64,000 nucleotides of DNA, taken from Ilex aquifolium (Eukaryota > Streptophyta > Magnoliopsida > Aquifoliales > Aquifoliaceae). Location: positions 34,508,001-34,572,000 of the forward strand of contig OX637394.1 in the NCBI GenBank assembly GCA_951799425.1, written 5' to 3'. A program made the translations under genes and the position numbers. The notes under the pieces were generated by a model that worked only from the letters and a program-made list of their open reading frames with translations, was not told the DNA's origin and did not search any database. Positions 22,156 through 34,184 of this stretch are shown here, in pieces (positions within the stretch are counted from its first letter, which is position 1; each line of letters starts with the position of its first letter).

Positions 22156-23316
22156 CAAGTGGCTGCAAACAAGCCACTATAGCAGCAGAGGTCGTTGGGA
22201 GCTCTAGCCCCAGGCGGCGCCACTTAGGGGAGAGTATTTGCTTTGACCCAATCGGAGGAAGATGCCTCCAATGCCGTTGTAGAAGGTATCGTCCTTCTCT
22301 ACAATTCTTGGGCCCGAATTTTATTTGATCCCGGTGTGACTCATTCTTTTATACGTACTGCGTATGCTACTAATTTGGGATTGGGTTTCGAGAAGCTAGA
22401 ACATGCATTGAATGTTGACTTGCCTACGGGAGAACGACTGGATACAACTAGGGTGTGTAGAGAATGTGTGCTTCGCATTGGGGAGCAAGAGTTGATTGTA
22501 GATTTGGTTGTGTTAGACATGAAGGGGTATGACGTTATATTTGGGATGAATTTGTTGTCCACTTTCCGTGCGGTGATGGATTGTTTTCGCAAGCGGATCT
22601 CATTCCAATTACCGGGAGGGGTAGTCTTTACTTTCAGGAATGATCGTAATTCTTCCCATCCATTTCCTACTACGGATAGTAGATTCTTGAAAGTAAAGGC
22701 GGGGAGCCAATTGAGTTTCTTAGCCAGCTTAATGGGAGATGATCGGGATAAATCACATGGGGACGTGGTGTTGATAGTATCGGATTTTCCGGATGTCTTC
22801 CCTGACGAATTACCTGGGTTACCTCCACAAAGGGAGATTGAGTTCAAGATTGATCTCTATCCAGGAACCGAACCCATATCCATTGCTCCCTATCGAATGG
22901 CACCTTTGGAGTTGAAGGAGCTAAGGAAGCAATTGGATCATCTGTTGGCCATTGGGTTTATACGTTTGAGCACCTCACCTTGGGGAGCCCCGGTCCTCTT
23001 TGTGAAGAAGACAGATGAGACATTACGGTTGTGCACGGATTACCGAAGGTTGAATTGGGTTACCGTGAAGAATAAATACCCTTTACCTCGAATTGACGAC
23101 TTATTTGATCAGTTGAGGGGTTCGAGGTACTACTCCAAGATTGATCTTCGCACAGGGTACCATCAACTGCGGATCAGAGAGGAGGATATTCCTAAGACTA
23201 CTTTCCGTACCCGGTATGGTCATTTCGAGTATACGGTGATGCCGTTCGGATTGACTAATGCACCCGCAGCCTTCATAGACTTGATGCACAGAGTATTTCG
23301 ACCATATCTCGATTAG
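22156..23316 (+). pseudogene. Element B protease and RT N-terminal part
   Basis: The linker between knuckle and protease carries two in-frame stops (near 22180 and 22225). The protease active site reads FDPGVTHSF (about 22325-22351) instead of the usual D-S-G or D-T-G, followed by the VIFGMNLLS flap-distal motif. RT shows the [13 protein letters not shown] entry, [53 protein letters not shown] and [17 protein letters not shown] at 23314-23316 interrupts it 20 nt before the catalytic box. Same frame as gag, as in single-ORF chromoviruses. Confidence 0.92.
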
Positions 23317-24468
23317 TTTGTCATTGTGTTTATTGATGACAAATTGATTTATTCGCAGACTCAAGAGGAACATGCACGTCATCTCTCTACTGTGTTACAG
23401 ACATTGAGAGGACATAAGTTATATACGAAGATGAGTAAATGCGAGTTTTGGATGAAGGAAGTAAAATTCTTGGGTCATGTTGTGTCCGAGCAAGGGGTAG
23501 TTGTTGATCCCGCAAAGATTGAGGCTGCGATGAAATGGGAACCACCGAAGAATGTGACCGAGATACGTAGCTTTTTGGGTTTAGCGGGTTACTACCGGAG
23601 GTTCGTAGAAGGGTTCTCAAAGCTTGCGATGCCGATGACTCGCCTTATAAAGAAGGGAGAAAAATTTGTGTGGACCCAAGCGTGTGAGCTAGCCTTTCGC
23701 ACCCTGAAGGAGAAGTTGACGATGGCTCCTGTCCTCATTATTCCGAGAAGTGGGGAAGGATATGATATGTACACAGATGCCTCGCTATGAGGCTTGGGAT
23801 GTGTTCTAATGCAAGGAGGGAAGGTAGTGGCTTATGGCTCGAGGCAACTCAAAACTCATGAGCAGAACTATCCCACTCACGACTTGGAGTTAGCCGCTGT
23901 GGTTTTTGCTCTTAATTTGTGGAGATGTTATTTATACGGGGAGAAATTTCAAGTGTTCTCAGACCATAAAAGCCTCAAATATATCTTCACGCAGAAGGAT
24001 TTGAATCTCCGCCAAAGAAGGTGGATTGAGTATTTAGAAGACTACGATTTCACGCTCAACTACCATTCGGGGAAAGCCAATGTAGTCGCCGATGCACTTA
24101 GCCGAAAGTCTTGGGGTGAACTCAATGTTCTTGCAAGTAAATGGAATTTGAAGGATGCCCTTGGAGATTTTGATCTATGGGTTGGAGAAGATGGATCCCG
24201 ACGATGTTTGTTCAACCTTGTGGCTCAACCTACTCTCCAACGTAGGGTTACGGAATTGCAATGTTTGGATACTGAATTAGCATCGATTCGAGCTAAATTG
24301 GAAAATGGGGAGACTATGGAGGGTTGGTCTTTAAGAAACGGAGAATTGAGATATGGGGAGAAGCTATGCGTGCCCGACGATTCGTCCCTAAAGGAGAAAT
24401 ACTTGGAGAGTGTCATCGCTCTAAGTTTGCTATCCACCCCGGTAGCACAAAAATGTATAGGTACATGA
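23317..24468 (+). pseudogene. Element B RT C-terminal part and RNase H
   Basis: The catalytic box FIDDKLIYS lies at about 23329-23355, keeping both Asp, followed by [10 protein letters not shown] and [17 protein letters not shown]. RNase H begins with YTDAS (about 23770) where a TGA at 23788-23790 interrupts it, then [39 protein letters not shown] and [10 protein letters not shown]. The frame is lost at about 24395 by an indel at the start of the integrase zinc-finger region. Confidence 0.92.
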
Positions 24469-25664
24469 AGTGCCAATATTGGTGGAAGGGAATGAAGACG
24501 GATGTGGCAAGGTTCATAGCACGATGTGCGGTGTGCCAGCAGGTAAAGATCGAACATCAAAAGCCAGGAGGATTACTACAGTCTTTGTCTATCCCAGAGT
24601 GGAAGTGGGATCACATCACCATGGACTTCGTATCTGGCTTTCCACGGACTTCACGAGGGCATAATGCCGCATGGGTCATTGTTGATAGACTCACCAAGTC
24701 CGCTCACTTCTTGAGTATGAAGACCACCGACACGTTAGAGACCCTGAGCAAGCTCTATATTCGCGAGATAGTGAGATTGCATGGGGTTCTTCTGTCCATT
24801 GTGTCGGATTGTGATTCTCGCTTCGTAGCGCAATTTTGGCAAAGTCTTCAAAGAGCTATGGGGACAGAGTTGCACTTCAGCACCGCCTTTCATCCCCAAA
24901 CGGATGGCCAATCCGAGAGGGTGATCCAAATTCTAGAAGACATGTTGCATGCTTGTGTGTTGGACTTCAAGGGAAGTTGGAGCGACCATTTGCCGTTGGT
25001 GGAATTTGCATACAACAACAGCTATCAGGAAAGTATTGGGATGGCACCGTATGAAGCATTGTATGGAAGACCATGCCGATCACCGACGTGTTGGTTAGAA
25101 GCCGACGAGAGTAGTTTGTTGGGACCGGACATTGTTCGAGAAACTACAGAGAAGATTCAACTCATCCGAGAGAGGCTACGGACGGCGCAAAGTAGACAGA
25201 AGAGCTATGCGGACCACAGATGAAGACCCTTAGAATTCAAGGTGGGAGACTACGTATTTCTCAAAGTGTCACCCAAGAAAGGAGTATTTAGATTCGGCAA
25301 GAAGGGAAAGTTAGCACCAAGATATACCGGGCCATTTGAAGTGATCAAAGTTGTGGGCAAAGCGGCGTATCAGTTGCGATTACCAGCTCAGTTGTCTGGG
25401 GTAAATGACGTGTTCCACGTGTCGATGTTGAGAAAGTGTCAATCGGATGCAACGCTGGTCGTGAACTTGGAGGAGATTGAAATTCAAGACGGAGCAACCT
25501 ACGAAGAACAACCGTTAAAAATTCTCGACGCCAAGGAAAAAGTGATTCGCAACAAAGTTATCAGATTGGTAAAGGTTTGGTGGCAACACCATGGAGTGGA
25601 GGAAGCTACATGGGAACCGGAGCAAGAAATGCGGGAGAAGTATCCATATTTGTTCGCTAATTAA
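24324..25664 (+). pseudogene. Element B integrase and chromodomain
   Basis: The HHCC zinc-binding region is [12 protein letters not shown] with CAVCQQVKIEHQ. The catalytic core has WDHITMDFVSGF, IVSDCDSRF and the FHPQTDGQSERV segment, which carry the D, D and E residues. A TGA at 25221-25223 interrupts the C-terminal part. The GPF module follows (LAPRYTGPFEV, VFHVSMLRK) and then a chromodomain-like end (VIRLVKVWWQHHGVEEATWEPE), which identifies the element as a chromovirus. Chromodomains are thought to guide insertion into heterochromatin, consistent with the nested setting. Confidence 0.92.
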
Positions 25665-25687
25665 GGTAAGTTTCGAGGACGAAACTT

Positions 25688-25705
25688 TCTTTAAGGGGGG
25701 TGGAT
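25688..25705 (+). other. Polypurine tract of element B
   Basis: CTTTAAGGGGGGTGGAT lies directly before the 3' LTR start TGTAAC. Confidence 0.85.
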
Positions 25706-27642
25706 TGTAACACCCCACATTTTCCTTTTATATAGGTATATAGATATATAATAAAAATATGAAATTTTAGGTCCTAGAACTTGTATTAAATAGGTTTGGT
25801 GTAGAAATATGTGTTGGAGAGGTTTGGGATGAATTTGGTTGGTTTAGGATTGGATTGGACGGCACTGGAAGTCGGAGCAAAAATCTGTCAGTCAAACCGT
25901 ACCGGTACCGCATACCGGTACGACTACTCCAGTAGCTTAACCGTACCGGTACCGCGTACCGGTACGATTTATCTGACGCTCGCCGAACAGTAAAAGTCGG
26001 GATTTAGGTGTTTTAAAACACCCTTTTTAAGCCTCATTTGCCCCATTCTTCATTTCCACTCTCACACTAAGCACCTTAGAACCCTAGGAGAGAAAGAAAG
26101 GAAGAGAGAGACTCAAGATAAAAAGGGAAAAACACAAGATTTAAGGGTGATTCAAGATCAAACCCTAGATTTCAAGAACACCAAGGTAGGGGTTTTCTTC
26201 CATTCCTGTTCATTGATGTTAGGGTTATTATATATATATGTTTTGACTCCTAATCATATGTATTTGCTATGGGTTCATTGTTTCTTGGTTCTCTTGCAAT
26301 TGTTAACATGTTTTACACAAAGTTAGGGTTGTATACCCATGAAATCCCTCTTTTGTTTGAAAAACCCTAGTTTTCAAGAGTGATGGGTTTTCCTCTTGAA
26401 CTCTTCCTTTATTCTTGATTTCAAAATCATAGTGTTTTGTGTTGAGTAATAAAATGATATTGTTGTGATCTCTTGCATTTTTCTTGGTTGGTTATTGAAA
26501 ATGTCACATGCTTAATTTGGGGATTTTGAGATATGCTTGTAAAATGAGAAATTGTGGATTTTGTAGTTATTTGGAATTGTTGGTGAATTGAGAATATTTT
26601 GGTTTCCTCATTGGTATGGTTGTTGTGATGGACTTGGATTGCCTTCGAGAGATGCCGTAGAGTGTTAGAGGTTAGTCTATCCCAGTGGGGGTGAGATGGT
26701 TTCCTAACACTTGTGGTGGGTTGTCATTTGGTAATGCGACCACTATCGTTCACTGGAGTTCGAACAAGGGATGATATATTTTTCCTGGGAAGGGACTCGT
26801 CACTGCCATTGGGATGGTAGACGCCCTTTCCTAAAGTGTTTGTGATTGTGATTGTGATTGGTGGACTAGGTATAATCGTTGGGTAGATTCATGAGAAGCA
26901 ATCAACATACATAGTACGGGGATGAACCAATATAAATGGGATGATGGGTTGGACCGCCTTGGCCGGTGCATTGGTATGGGACAATGCATCGGGAGGCGCC
27001 CTTCCTAAATGGCTAAAAGTTAGAAATGGTATATTGTTATGAAATTTACCTTAACCTTTCACTTGATTATTGTTACGGCTTAAACTTGAGATCGATTTAA
27101 AATGTCCCGTTTTTACTTCAAAGTTGATATATGCTATTTAGGAAATGATACGGACCGATTTTCATCTGTTTTCTAAACCTTCTTCGGGTTTGGAAGAATT
27201 TTTCTACAGAGCTTCGTGCTCACCCCCTACAGTTGAACATTTTTCAGATTTTGTGTCAGAGGAGGAGCTCGGTGCGAACGAGTTGGGCCATGGAGAGACC
27301 TCACTAGAGGGATACTTGGATCCCGAGTGGGACATCTAGAGATGTCTTTTACTTTTGTTCTAGACTAGAATATTCTTTTGAAACACTGTATAGTCTAGAT
27401 CTCTTTTGTAATTTCTCTGTGCTATAATAGTTAATGTTTTCTTTGGGGAAATGTAAATGCCATTGTTGGGCTTATTCTTTTGATATTGTGGCCATAGCTT
27501 GGCTTATTCTTTTGGGATGATATTGTAAATCCTATGGATGATGAATGGAAAATTTTTCTTATTGATGGATTATCTTAGTGCTCTCATTATGAAAATGGTT
27601 TTAGAATGTAATGCCGTCCAGAGTGGTTTTTGGGGCGTTACA
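25706..27642 (+). repeat. 3' LTR of element B
   Basis: The LTR is 1937 bp and near-identical to 18997-20968. The main difference is a 29 bp contraction in the palindrome array plus scattered substitutions. It ends GGCGTTACA followed by the CCCAT duplication. Confidence 0.95.
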
Positions 27643-28355
27643 CCCATCCCCAATGCATATAGAAAATAAGCCTGCTCATTATAAAGTAGATTCTTTTGAG
27701 CACGAGGTAGCAAACTGTATGTTGTTATAAAACTGAGAATTCTGTATTTGTTTGTCAGTTCTCCTTGTTTTATTTAATTATTCGGGCATCTCCAAACAAA
27801 TCTTGGATTCCCTGTCAATTCTCTCCCTACTTCATGCAAATCAGGTAGTTCAATGTAAGGATATTGTGGGTGGGGTGGTCTTTGCATGGGGTGAAAAAAT
27901 TGAACTATAGTAGCCGGTGTAACTTGAAAAACGACATCTCGTACGAACACACATAATTGTCTTTTTCCAATTATATCAGCATTACTATAAAATTCTCTAA
28001 CTAGACAGTCATAGGCAGGAACAGATATTCTGACATAATGTAACCATCCTCTTGCATCAAGAATTTGTTTTATTCCTATATTTGTAAAATCTTCATAAAT
28101 AACCGGTCGTTCCACAATGATGGTTTTGGAGATAAAGTTAGCATCATACCAGACCTGTTGTTCAAGATTTTCAAACATCACATCATGGTAGATGTTTCCT
28201 AGATGAGGTTGTTGTGAAGGTGCCTGAGGTGATGGAGATTGATCCCTTCGTGCTCGACTGGAAGACCTTCTTGTTCGTTGTCTTGCATCCATATTTTTGA
28301 CTGGTTCCTGATTTGTAACTGCAGATTGTTTCTCTGAATTTCTGTAATTCTGCTC
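27643..28355 (-). pseudogene. Env-like ORF of element I, N-terminal and central part
   Basis: The frame is open from a likely 3' splice acceptor (AACTTGCAG at about 28356-28364 on the minus strand). It starts with an Arg/Ser-rich segment and continues with a domain containing RPVIYEDFTNIGIKQIL, LVREFYSNAD and FQVTPATIVQFF. This resembles the plant-transposon-protein type domain seen in the third ORF of Athila elements, often called env-like; no signal peptide or clear membrane segment is visible here. One in-frame TAA at 27774-27776 interrupts it. The frame runs on to the insertion point of B and continues at 18996. Role in the element is unknown. Confidence 0.65.
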
Positions 28356-29302
28356 CTGCAAGTTACAAAATTAAATACCACTCCATATATTCTACAAAAC
28401 TTTGCTAACCACTCTTTTTTGTTTCAAAGAATTGGTTTTATTATTTCTTTATTTGCTATTTTTTTTATTTACTGATTTTTCTACTTATTCTATAGTTATT
28501 TACATTTATTTACAGCTATATATATTTAATCCCAAAACTATACATTAGTTGATCATGTCTAGTCAGTGTCAGAACTATCTGGTTCAATAACATTATTGAT
28601 ACGGTTAACTTTATTTCTCACGTATCTTGTTAACATCGGGGTAGAATAGGATGGCGCCTCAGGATAATCCTTACTCTGCCCATACCTAATCCACTGTAAA
28701 CGATCTGACGCTCGACCTAAAATTGGTTCCACACATTTATTATATTGTCTCAAATGTTCTATACGATCACATCTTACACAAGCACAGAGACGATTTGCTC
28801 GTCGGTGTTTAGCATATGTACTATTTCCACACAAGGGTCTTGCCTGACTTTCGAATATTTTTAAATTTCTAACATGTCAAGCTTTTTGCATGATCAACAT
28901 ATGTATATCTTTTGGAAAGTGACGTAATAGCATTAAACTTAACCAAAATAATTTTTCGTCCATTTTTTAACTTTTAACAAAGAAAAGAAAAAAATGACTC
29001 AAAAATCATTGAAAGTTGACTCACTATCCGGTTCTTTAACGTCTGCCAATCACAAAGACGAACATAAATTTTTTTTTTTAAATAAAAATTATTATGATAA
29101 AAACAACAAGTAAATTCACACTCATATCTCCCCAACTTAAATTAAATTTTATTTGTAATGTTAAAACAGTAATAAACAACATTGAGAAAAACCAGCAATT
29201 TGTTGTCTTTCAGCGATTACGATATCTGGCTTTCACTCAGGAGATTTAATCTGTCAAACAAATTACAAATAATTATTTATATTATTTATAATTAAATAAC
29301 AA
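28356..29302 (-). other. Region between integrase and env-like ORF of element I
   Basis: A/T-rich sequence with one small minus-strand frame at 28559-28834. It encodes about 91 residues with a CVRCDRIEHLRQYNKC stretch and an acidic end; I do not recognise it and it may be an upstream exon or decayed coding sequence. The remaining parts (28362-28558 and 28835-29302) show no convincing ORF. Confidence 0.5.
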
Positions 29303-30155
29303 TTAATACACATAGACTGGATCAAAAAGTTGCACGGAAGTTACATCTTGAGTAAATCCATTATAATAAAGTTTAAGTCTTTGCCCGTTTACTTTGAAAA
29401 CATTTCCAATTACTGGATTTTCAATTTCAATTGCCCCATAGTCAAAAACTTGCTTAACTGTATAAGGTCCTGTCCATCTAGATCTTAATTTTCCAGGGAA
29501 CAACCGAAGTTTAGCATTGTACAGTATAACTTTTTGAGATGGTTCAAAAGATTTTCTCATGATATTTTTATCATGAAAAACTTTTGTTCTTGATTTAGCA
29601 ATCTTTGCGTTTTCATAGGCTTCATTTCTTAATTCTTCTAATTCATTTATTTGCAATTTACGTGATATTCCAGCTTCATTTATATCAAGATTCATCATTT
29701 TGATTGCCCAATATGCTTTATGTTCTAATTCTACAGGCAAATGACATGGTTTACCATAAACTAACCGATAAGGAGACATTCCTAGAATAGTCTTATACGC
29801 AGTACGGTAAGCCCACAGTGCATCCGTTAATCTTAAAGACCAATCTTTACGATCTGGATTTACTGTTTTTTCTAAAATGTATTTTATTTCCCTATTAGTT
29901 AATTCAGCTTGTCCACTTGTCTACGGATGATACGGAGTGAATATTTTATGAGAAATCAAGTATTTTTTCATCAGGTTTTCAAAAAATTTATTACAGAAAT
30001 GTAATCCACCATCACTGATGATTGTTCGAGGAATCCCAAATCTAGATAAAATATTTTCTTTTAAAAACTTGATCACTGTTCTGTGATCATTATTTCTACA
30101 TGGAGTTGCCTCTACTCATTTAGAAACATAGTCAACTGCGACCAAAATATACAGA
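29303..30155 (-). pseudogene. Element I integrase core and C-terminal domain
   Basis: From 30155 downwards the frame reads the first catalytic Asp region (VAVDYVSK), the second (PRTIISDGG) and the Glu region ([16 protein letters not shown]), then [11 protein letters not shown] and [25 protein letters not shown]. It ends with the GPF-like C-terminal part ([15 protein letters not shown]) and a stop at 29303. Two nonsense codons (near 30118 and 29928) break it. The zinc-finger part is at 38787-38977, beyond nested element D; about 70 residues between the two are absent. Confidence 0.85.
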
Positions 30156-32584
30156 TGTAAAACCTGGGTGAATTTGAACTTTTTTCTGAAAAAGGGCAAA
30201 ATAGTAATTTGCCACCGCTATGCGGATTTGAAATAAGTATTTCTCTAGACCTTGGATGAGGAAACGAACTTCACCGTTGGATTCGTATCGCGAAATCCAA
30301 TTACCCTGCCAAATTTCGTCGAATTCTGAGATAGTCAGATTTTGCACGTATTTCGAGGTGACTGGGTGGCGTTGACCTCACAAAGGTCCCCACAAATAAA
30401 TTTTATTAAATTTCCTTATAATTGAATTAAAGTTCAAATAAAATTAATTTGAACTTAAACCGGGATCAAATAAATCGTTTCGGGGGGAAAACGGATCCGA
30501 ACAAGTGGGGGACATGTGGCGCGATCTGAGCCAAGCTTGGAAATTATAAATAGGACTAAAATTAGATATTTTGGCACAAAAATCTGTTGGAATCAGCTGT
30601 CTTGAACGTTGGAGAGAAAGAGGGAGAGAAAGAGAGAAATCCAAGACTTCCTTCGGCGATTCTCGAAGTTCCGTCGCTCGGATCGACTCTGACCAAGAGT
30701 TAAAGTCGATCACCGCGACAAGGGCTACGCAACCACACCAAGAACGAGTGATTTCACCGAAGATCCAAGAGGAGACTTTGGGAAAATCAAAAGTTTTGGG
30801 CTTATGAGGTATTCTTGAGGCTTCCTACCATTTCTACTACGCTCCAAGAGGTATGGTTCTTCCTACTTTGGTTTTATTCCTACCTTGTGGGTTGTTTTAT
30901 GGCTTGTCTAGGGGCTGTTTTATGGCTTGTTTAGGGGCTGTTTTATGGCCTGTTAAGGGGCTGAAATTGCAGCTATTTTGGGTTAAAATTTTGGACTGTT
31001 TTAGGGACTGTTTTGGGCAAAAATTGTGGGTTGTTTTATGGCTTGTCTAGGGGCTTGTTTAGAGGCTGTTTTATGGCCTGTTAAGGGGCTGAAATTGCGG
31101 CTGTTTTGGGTTAAAATTTTGGACTGTTTTGGGTTGAAATTGTGGGCTGTTTTATGGCTTGTCTAGGGGCTATTTTATAGCTTGTTTGGGGGCTATTATG
31201 TGGGCTGTTTTGTGGGCATATTATATGTTTACATTATGCCTTGAGGATTAAGGGTGTTATTGTTGGATTATGTAATGACATGATTGGTTGTTGTTGTTAG
31301 ATAAAATGTTGATATATGTGTATTAATATATTGACATTGGGATGAGTTTTTGGAGGTTATATGCATATGATATGATTGTCCATGATACATGATGAAATGT
31401 GTGATTTAAGTTGTCCATGTGACATTCACTACATATGATATGATATTGACATGCAATGGTACATTACATTGCATATGCACGGGGACATCGCATTCCATGG
31501 GTGTGAGTGCATGGTTGAAAACAAACACCACATTTGGTGATTGATAAGTGGGCTCGGTACCGTTGGACCAAGGTTCAACAGAGTCGCACGGTCGCATGAC
31601 ATGGAAAACTTGTGTCGGGTATAGCAAGAAGGGCTAGACACTCCCTCGGGTGAAAAACCCGGTTACTGGTTCATACACTCCGACGGTGAAAGTCCAAAAA
31701 GTGTAGATAGGCTTGCGGATCCGGCGTTGTGATTCCAAAATTCGCTACCCATAAAGACACATGGTTTTTGTTTATGAAATGATCATTCGAGGTGTAACAT
31801 CCAACAAGTTTTGATTTATAAACACGTGACTTTTATTTCAAAGTGATCATTGGATGTAATTCATTAATGACGGATTTTATTACACATTGGCATTGCATTG
31901 TGTGGTGGGAGTTGGTGAAGACTCGGGTTATGATGCATGAGTGAGTTTCATCTCATTTCATAGCATGGCATGTAGAATTACATATTCTTACTTGGAATGT
32001 TGATGTGAATATAAATTGTTGAATGTGAACATTGCATGTGCACTTAGGTGGGGAGTAGCCTCTGTAGGAATTACTCTACTGAGCGTGGCTCACCCTATAC
32101 GGGAAAACATTTCAGGTGCCGGATATACGCCGGTGGACGGCTCTCATTCGGGGCCGTAAGGGTGAAGAAAGCCGATTTGTGGCTTTTATAACTCCTTTTG
32201 TAAAACTTTTGGAGCAAACTAGTTTTGGCATGTAATTTTATATAAGAGAGTTGTAATGGAACTCATATGGACTGTTTTTAATATAACATTGCATGTTTTT
32301 ATATGAGTATGGATAAATGGACCCGGTGTGGTCAATTTTTACTCATAAATGGACCCGGTGAGGTCATTGTGTTATATTGGGCCTCGGATGGGTCATGTTA
32401 ATGTATATTGTACAGGTTGGGTTTTGGGTAGAGCTCCCCGTACAAAGGAGACTCTGTCCGATTTTGTTAAATTATGGATCCTGGTAAATGGGACACAACC
32501 GTGTGATATCGAGTTACACGATATCCACAGGCATTCCGCGGGTTGATGGGTGATCAACGGACCCCCGGATTTTGGGGCATCACA
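30156..32584 (+). repeat. 5' LTR of element D
   Basis: The LTR is about 2429 bp, from TGTAAAACC to GGGGCATCACA. It contains G/T-rich direct repeats of a GGGGCTGTTTTATGGCTTG unit at about 30890-31200. A candidate leader intron spans 30851-32115 (CCAAGAG/GTATGG to AACATTTCAG). A hairpin CGGGTgaaaaACCCG lies at about 31649-31664. Confidence 0.92.
30851..32115 (+). other. Candidate leader intron in LTR D
   Basis: The donor AAGAG/GTATGG and the acceptor AACATTTCAG/GTGCC lie in the same relative places as in LTRs B and C. The acceptor is preceded, as in B and C, by a GAGC...GCTCACCC..TAC stretch. Inferred only. Confidence 0.42.
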
Positions 32585-32587
32585 GCT

Positions 32588-32599
32588 TGGTATCAGAGC
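32588..32599 (+). other. Primer binding site of element D (tRNA-Met)
   Basis: TGGTATCAGAGC follows the 5' LTR by 3 nt. Confidence 0.92.
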
Positions 32600-32937
32600 A
32601 TAGGTATGCGATTTACCTAGGGCTTGATGGGGCATGGGTCTAGACCATTGCATTCATTGTGCATTACATGTTATGTGCTTAAATTGCTACATGTTATGTG
32701 AAATGTGCTATGTGAATTATATGCATGGAAAAATGTGTATGGAAATGGACACACTAGAATTAGAGAACTTAACCATGGGAGTGGGAAACGAAATGAACGG
32801 GATAGTTCAGAGTATAGATGTCTATTAGTGGTTGACACATGCTCTACTAGTTAGACAAGGAGAGAAATCTCAAAGTTTAAACTTGATCTCCATTTTGGGA
32901 TACTATGTAAGACTCTATTGCTATCTGACATATGTAG

Positions 32938-34120
32938 ATGGCTAATCGAGGAAGAGGACGCCAGGGCGGTGGGCGGAACAACAACCAACCACCACTGGCC
33001 TTTGACCAACAAGCCTTCATAGAGGCTATTGGTACTGCGACTGCTACCATTGCACATGCGAGTGCTGCGGCTGCCACCATTGCACAGACTAGTGCAACTG
33101 TGAGCCAAGGAGGGCCAAGTAAGCTCCAGATGTTCAAGGTACACCATCCTCCAACCTTCATGGGAGGAGGGGGTCAGATGGTAGGCGATCATTGGTTCCG
33201 ACAAGTAGGCAAGATCTTGCAGGCTATGGAGATCACCCCGATGCCACTAAGATAAAGCTAGCTGCATTCCAGCTAGAGGGAGAATCCCAAGTGTGGTGGG
33301 ATTGGGTCAAAGCCTCAAGGAACTTGGAGGCAACGACATGGGAAGAGTTCCGTGAGCTCTTCATGGGCAAATACTTCCCGGCGTCTGCCTGGCATGCAAA
33401 AGCTCGGGAGTTCCTAGACCTGAAACAAGGGACGATGACGGTGCTTGAATACGTGGCTAAGTTCATTGAATTAGTCCGTTTCGCCGATGAGTATGTGGCC
33501 ACAGACATGGCCAAAGTGAGGAAGTTTGAGGATGGCCTAAAATTGTCCATCCGGGGAAAAATTGTAGGTCTTCTCCTGCAAGACTTGGACTTGATGGTCG
33601 AGACTGCTATGGCCATTGAGAGGGAGGTGGACGACGCGCGGATCATCCGGGAGGCGGGTGTTAAAGATAAGAGGAAGGAGAGCCAACCTTTTTCTTCTAG
33701 CTCGGGGAAGAAGCAGATGACTTCTACTCCGCAAGGGTTTCAGGGACAGGGTCGTGGCTATCAAGGCCAAGGCCAGGGTCAATCATCCTAAGGTGGGAGA
33801 CACTTCAGGGCTCCTAGCCAACCAGGGCAGAGAGCATGTTTCTATTGCCACCAGCCTGGACACATGAAACGAGATTTCCCTCAGAGGCAGGGATCCCAGA
33901 GTTATGGGACACCCTAGTCCCAATCATCAGTGGGACGTTCACAGACTCAGTTTGTTCCTCCCTACCACACCATGGGTCAGGGGAGCCAGTACCAGTCCCA
34001 GGGTGCTACACAGGCCCCTACTACTTCACAATCAGGCCAGATGGGCCAGGGTATGGGTCGAGGTCGAGGACAAGGCTTTAAAGCCGGGACTTCAAGGACC
34101 TAGGGGCGTGTCTACGCCAT
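32938..34120 (+). pseudogene. Element D gag (frameshifted)
   Basis: The start MANRGRGRQGGG is followed by an Ala/Thr-rich segment and FKVHHPPTFMGGG. An indel near 33200-33245 shifts the frame; capsid motifs then read LEGESQVWWDWV, TWEEFRELFMGKYFP and GTMTVLEYVAKFIEL. A stop at 33789-33791 precedes a zinc knuckle CFYCHQPGHMKRDF at about 33838-33879, whose last Cys is Phe. Gln/Gly-rich sequence follows. The leader between primer site and gag (32600-32937) has no ORF of note. Confidence 0.88.
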
Positions 34121-34184
34121 CACACCTCAGACTGAGCCAGCGATCAGTCGGTCATTCAGGGTACATTTCTACTCTCTCGCTTAT

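Larger units (their letters stand above)
18997..27642 (+). mobile_element. Element B: Tekay/Del-like chromovirus (Ty3/Gypsy)
   Basis: Two LTRs (18997-20968 and 25706-27642), both TGTAAC...GTTACA, flank a 4.7 kb internal region with gag, protease, RT, RNase H, integrase and chromodomain. The target-site duplication CCCAT is perfect (18992-18996 and 27643-27647). The gag-pol is essentially one reading frame from 21169 to about 24395, broken by several stops, then one frameshift. It is inserted in the env-like ORF of element I. Confidence 0.96.
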
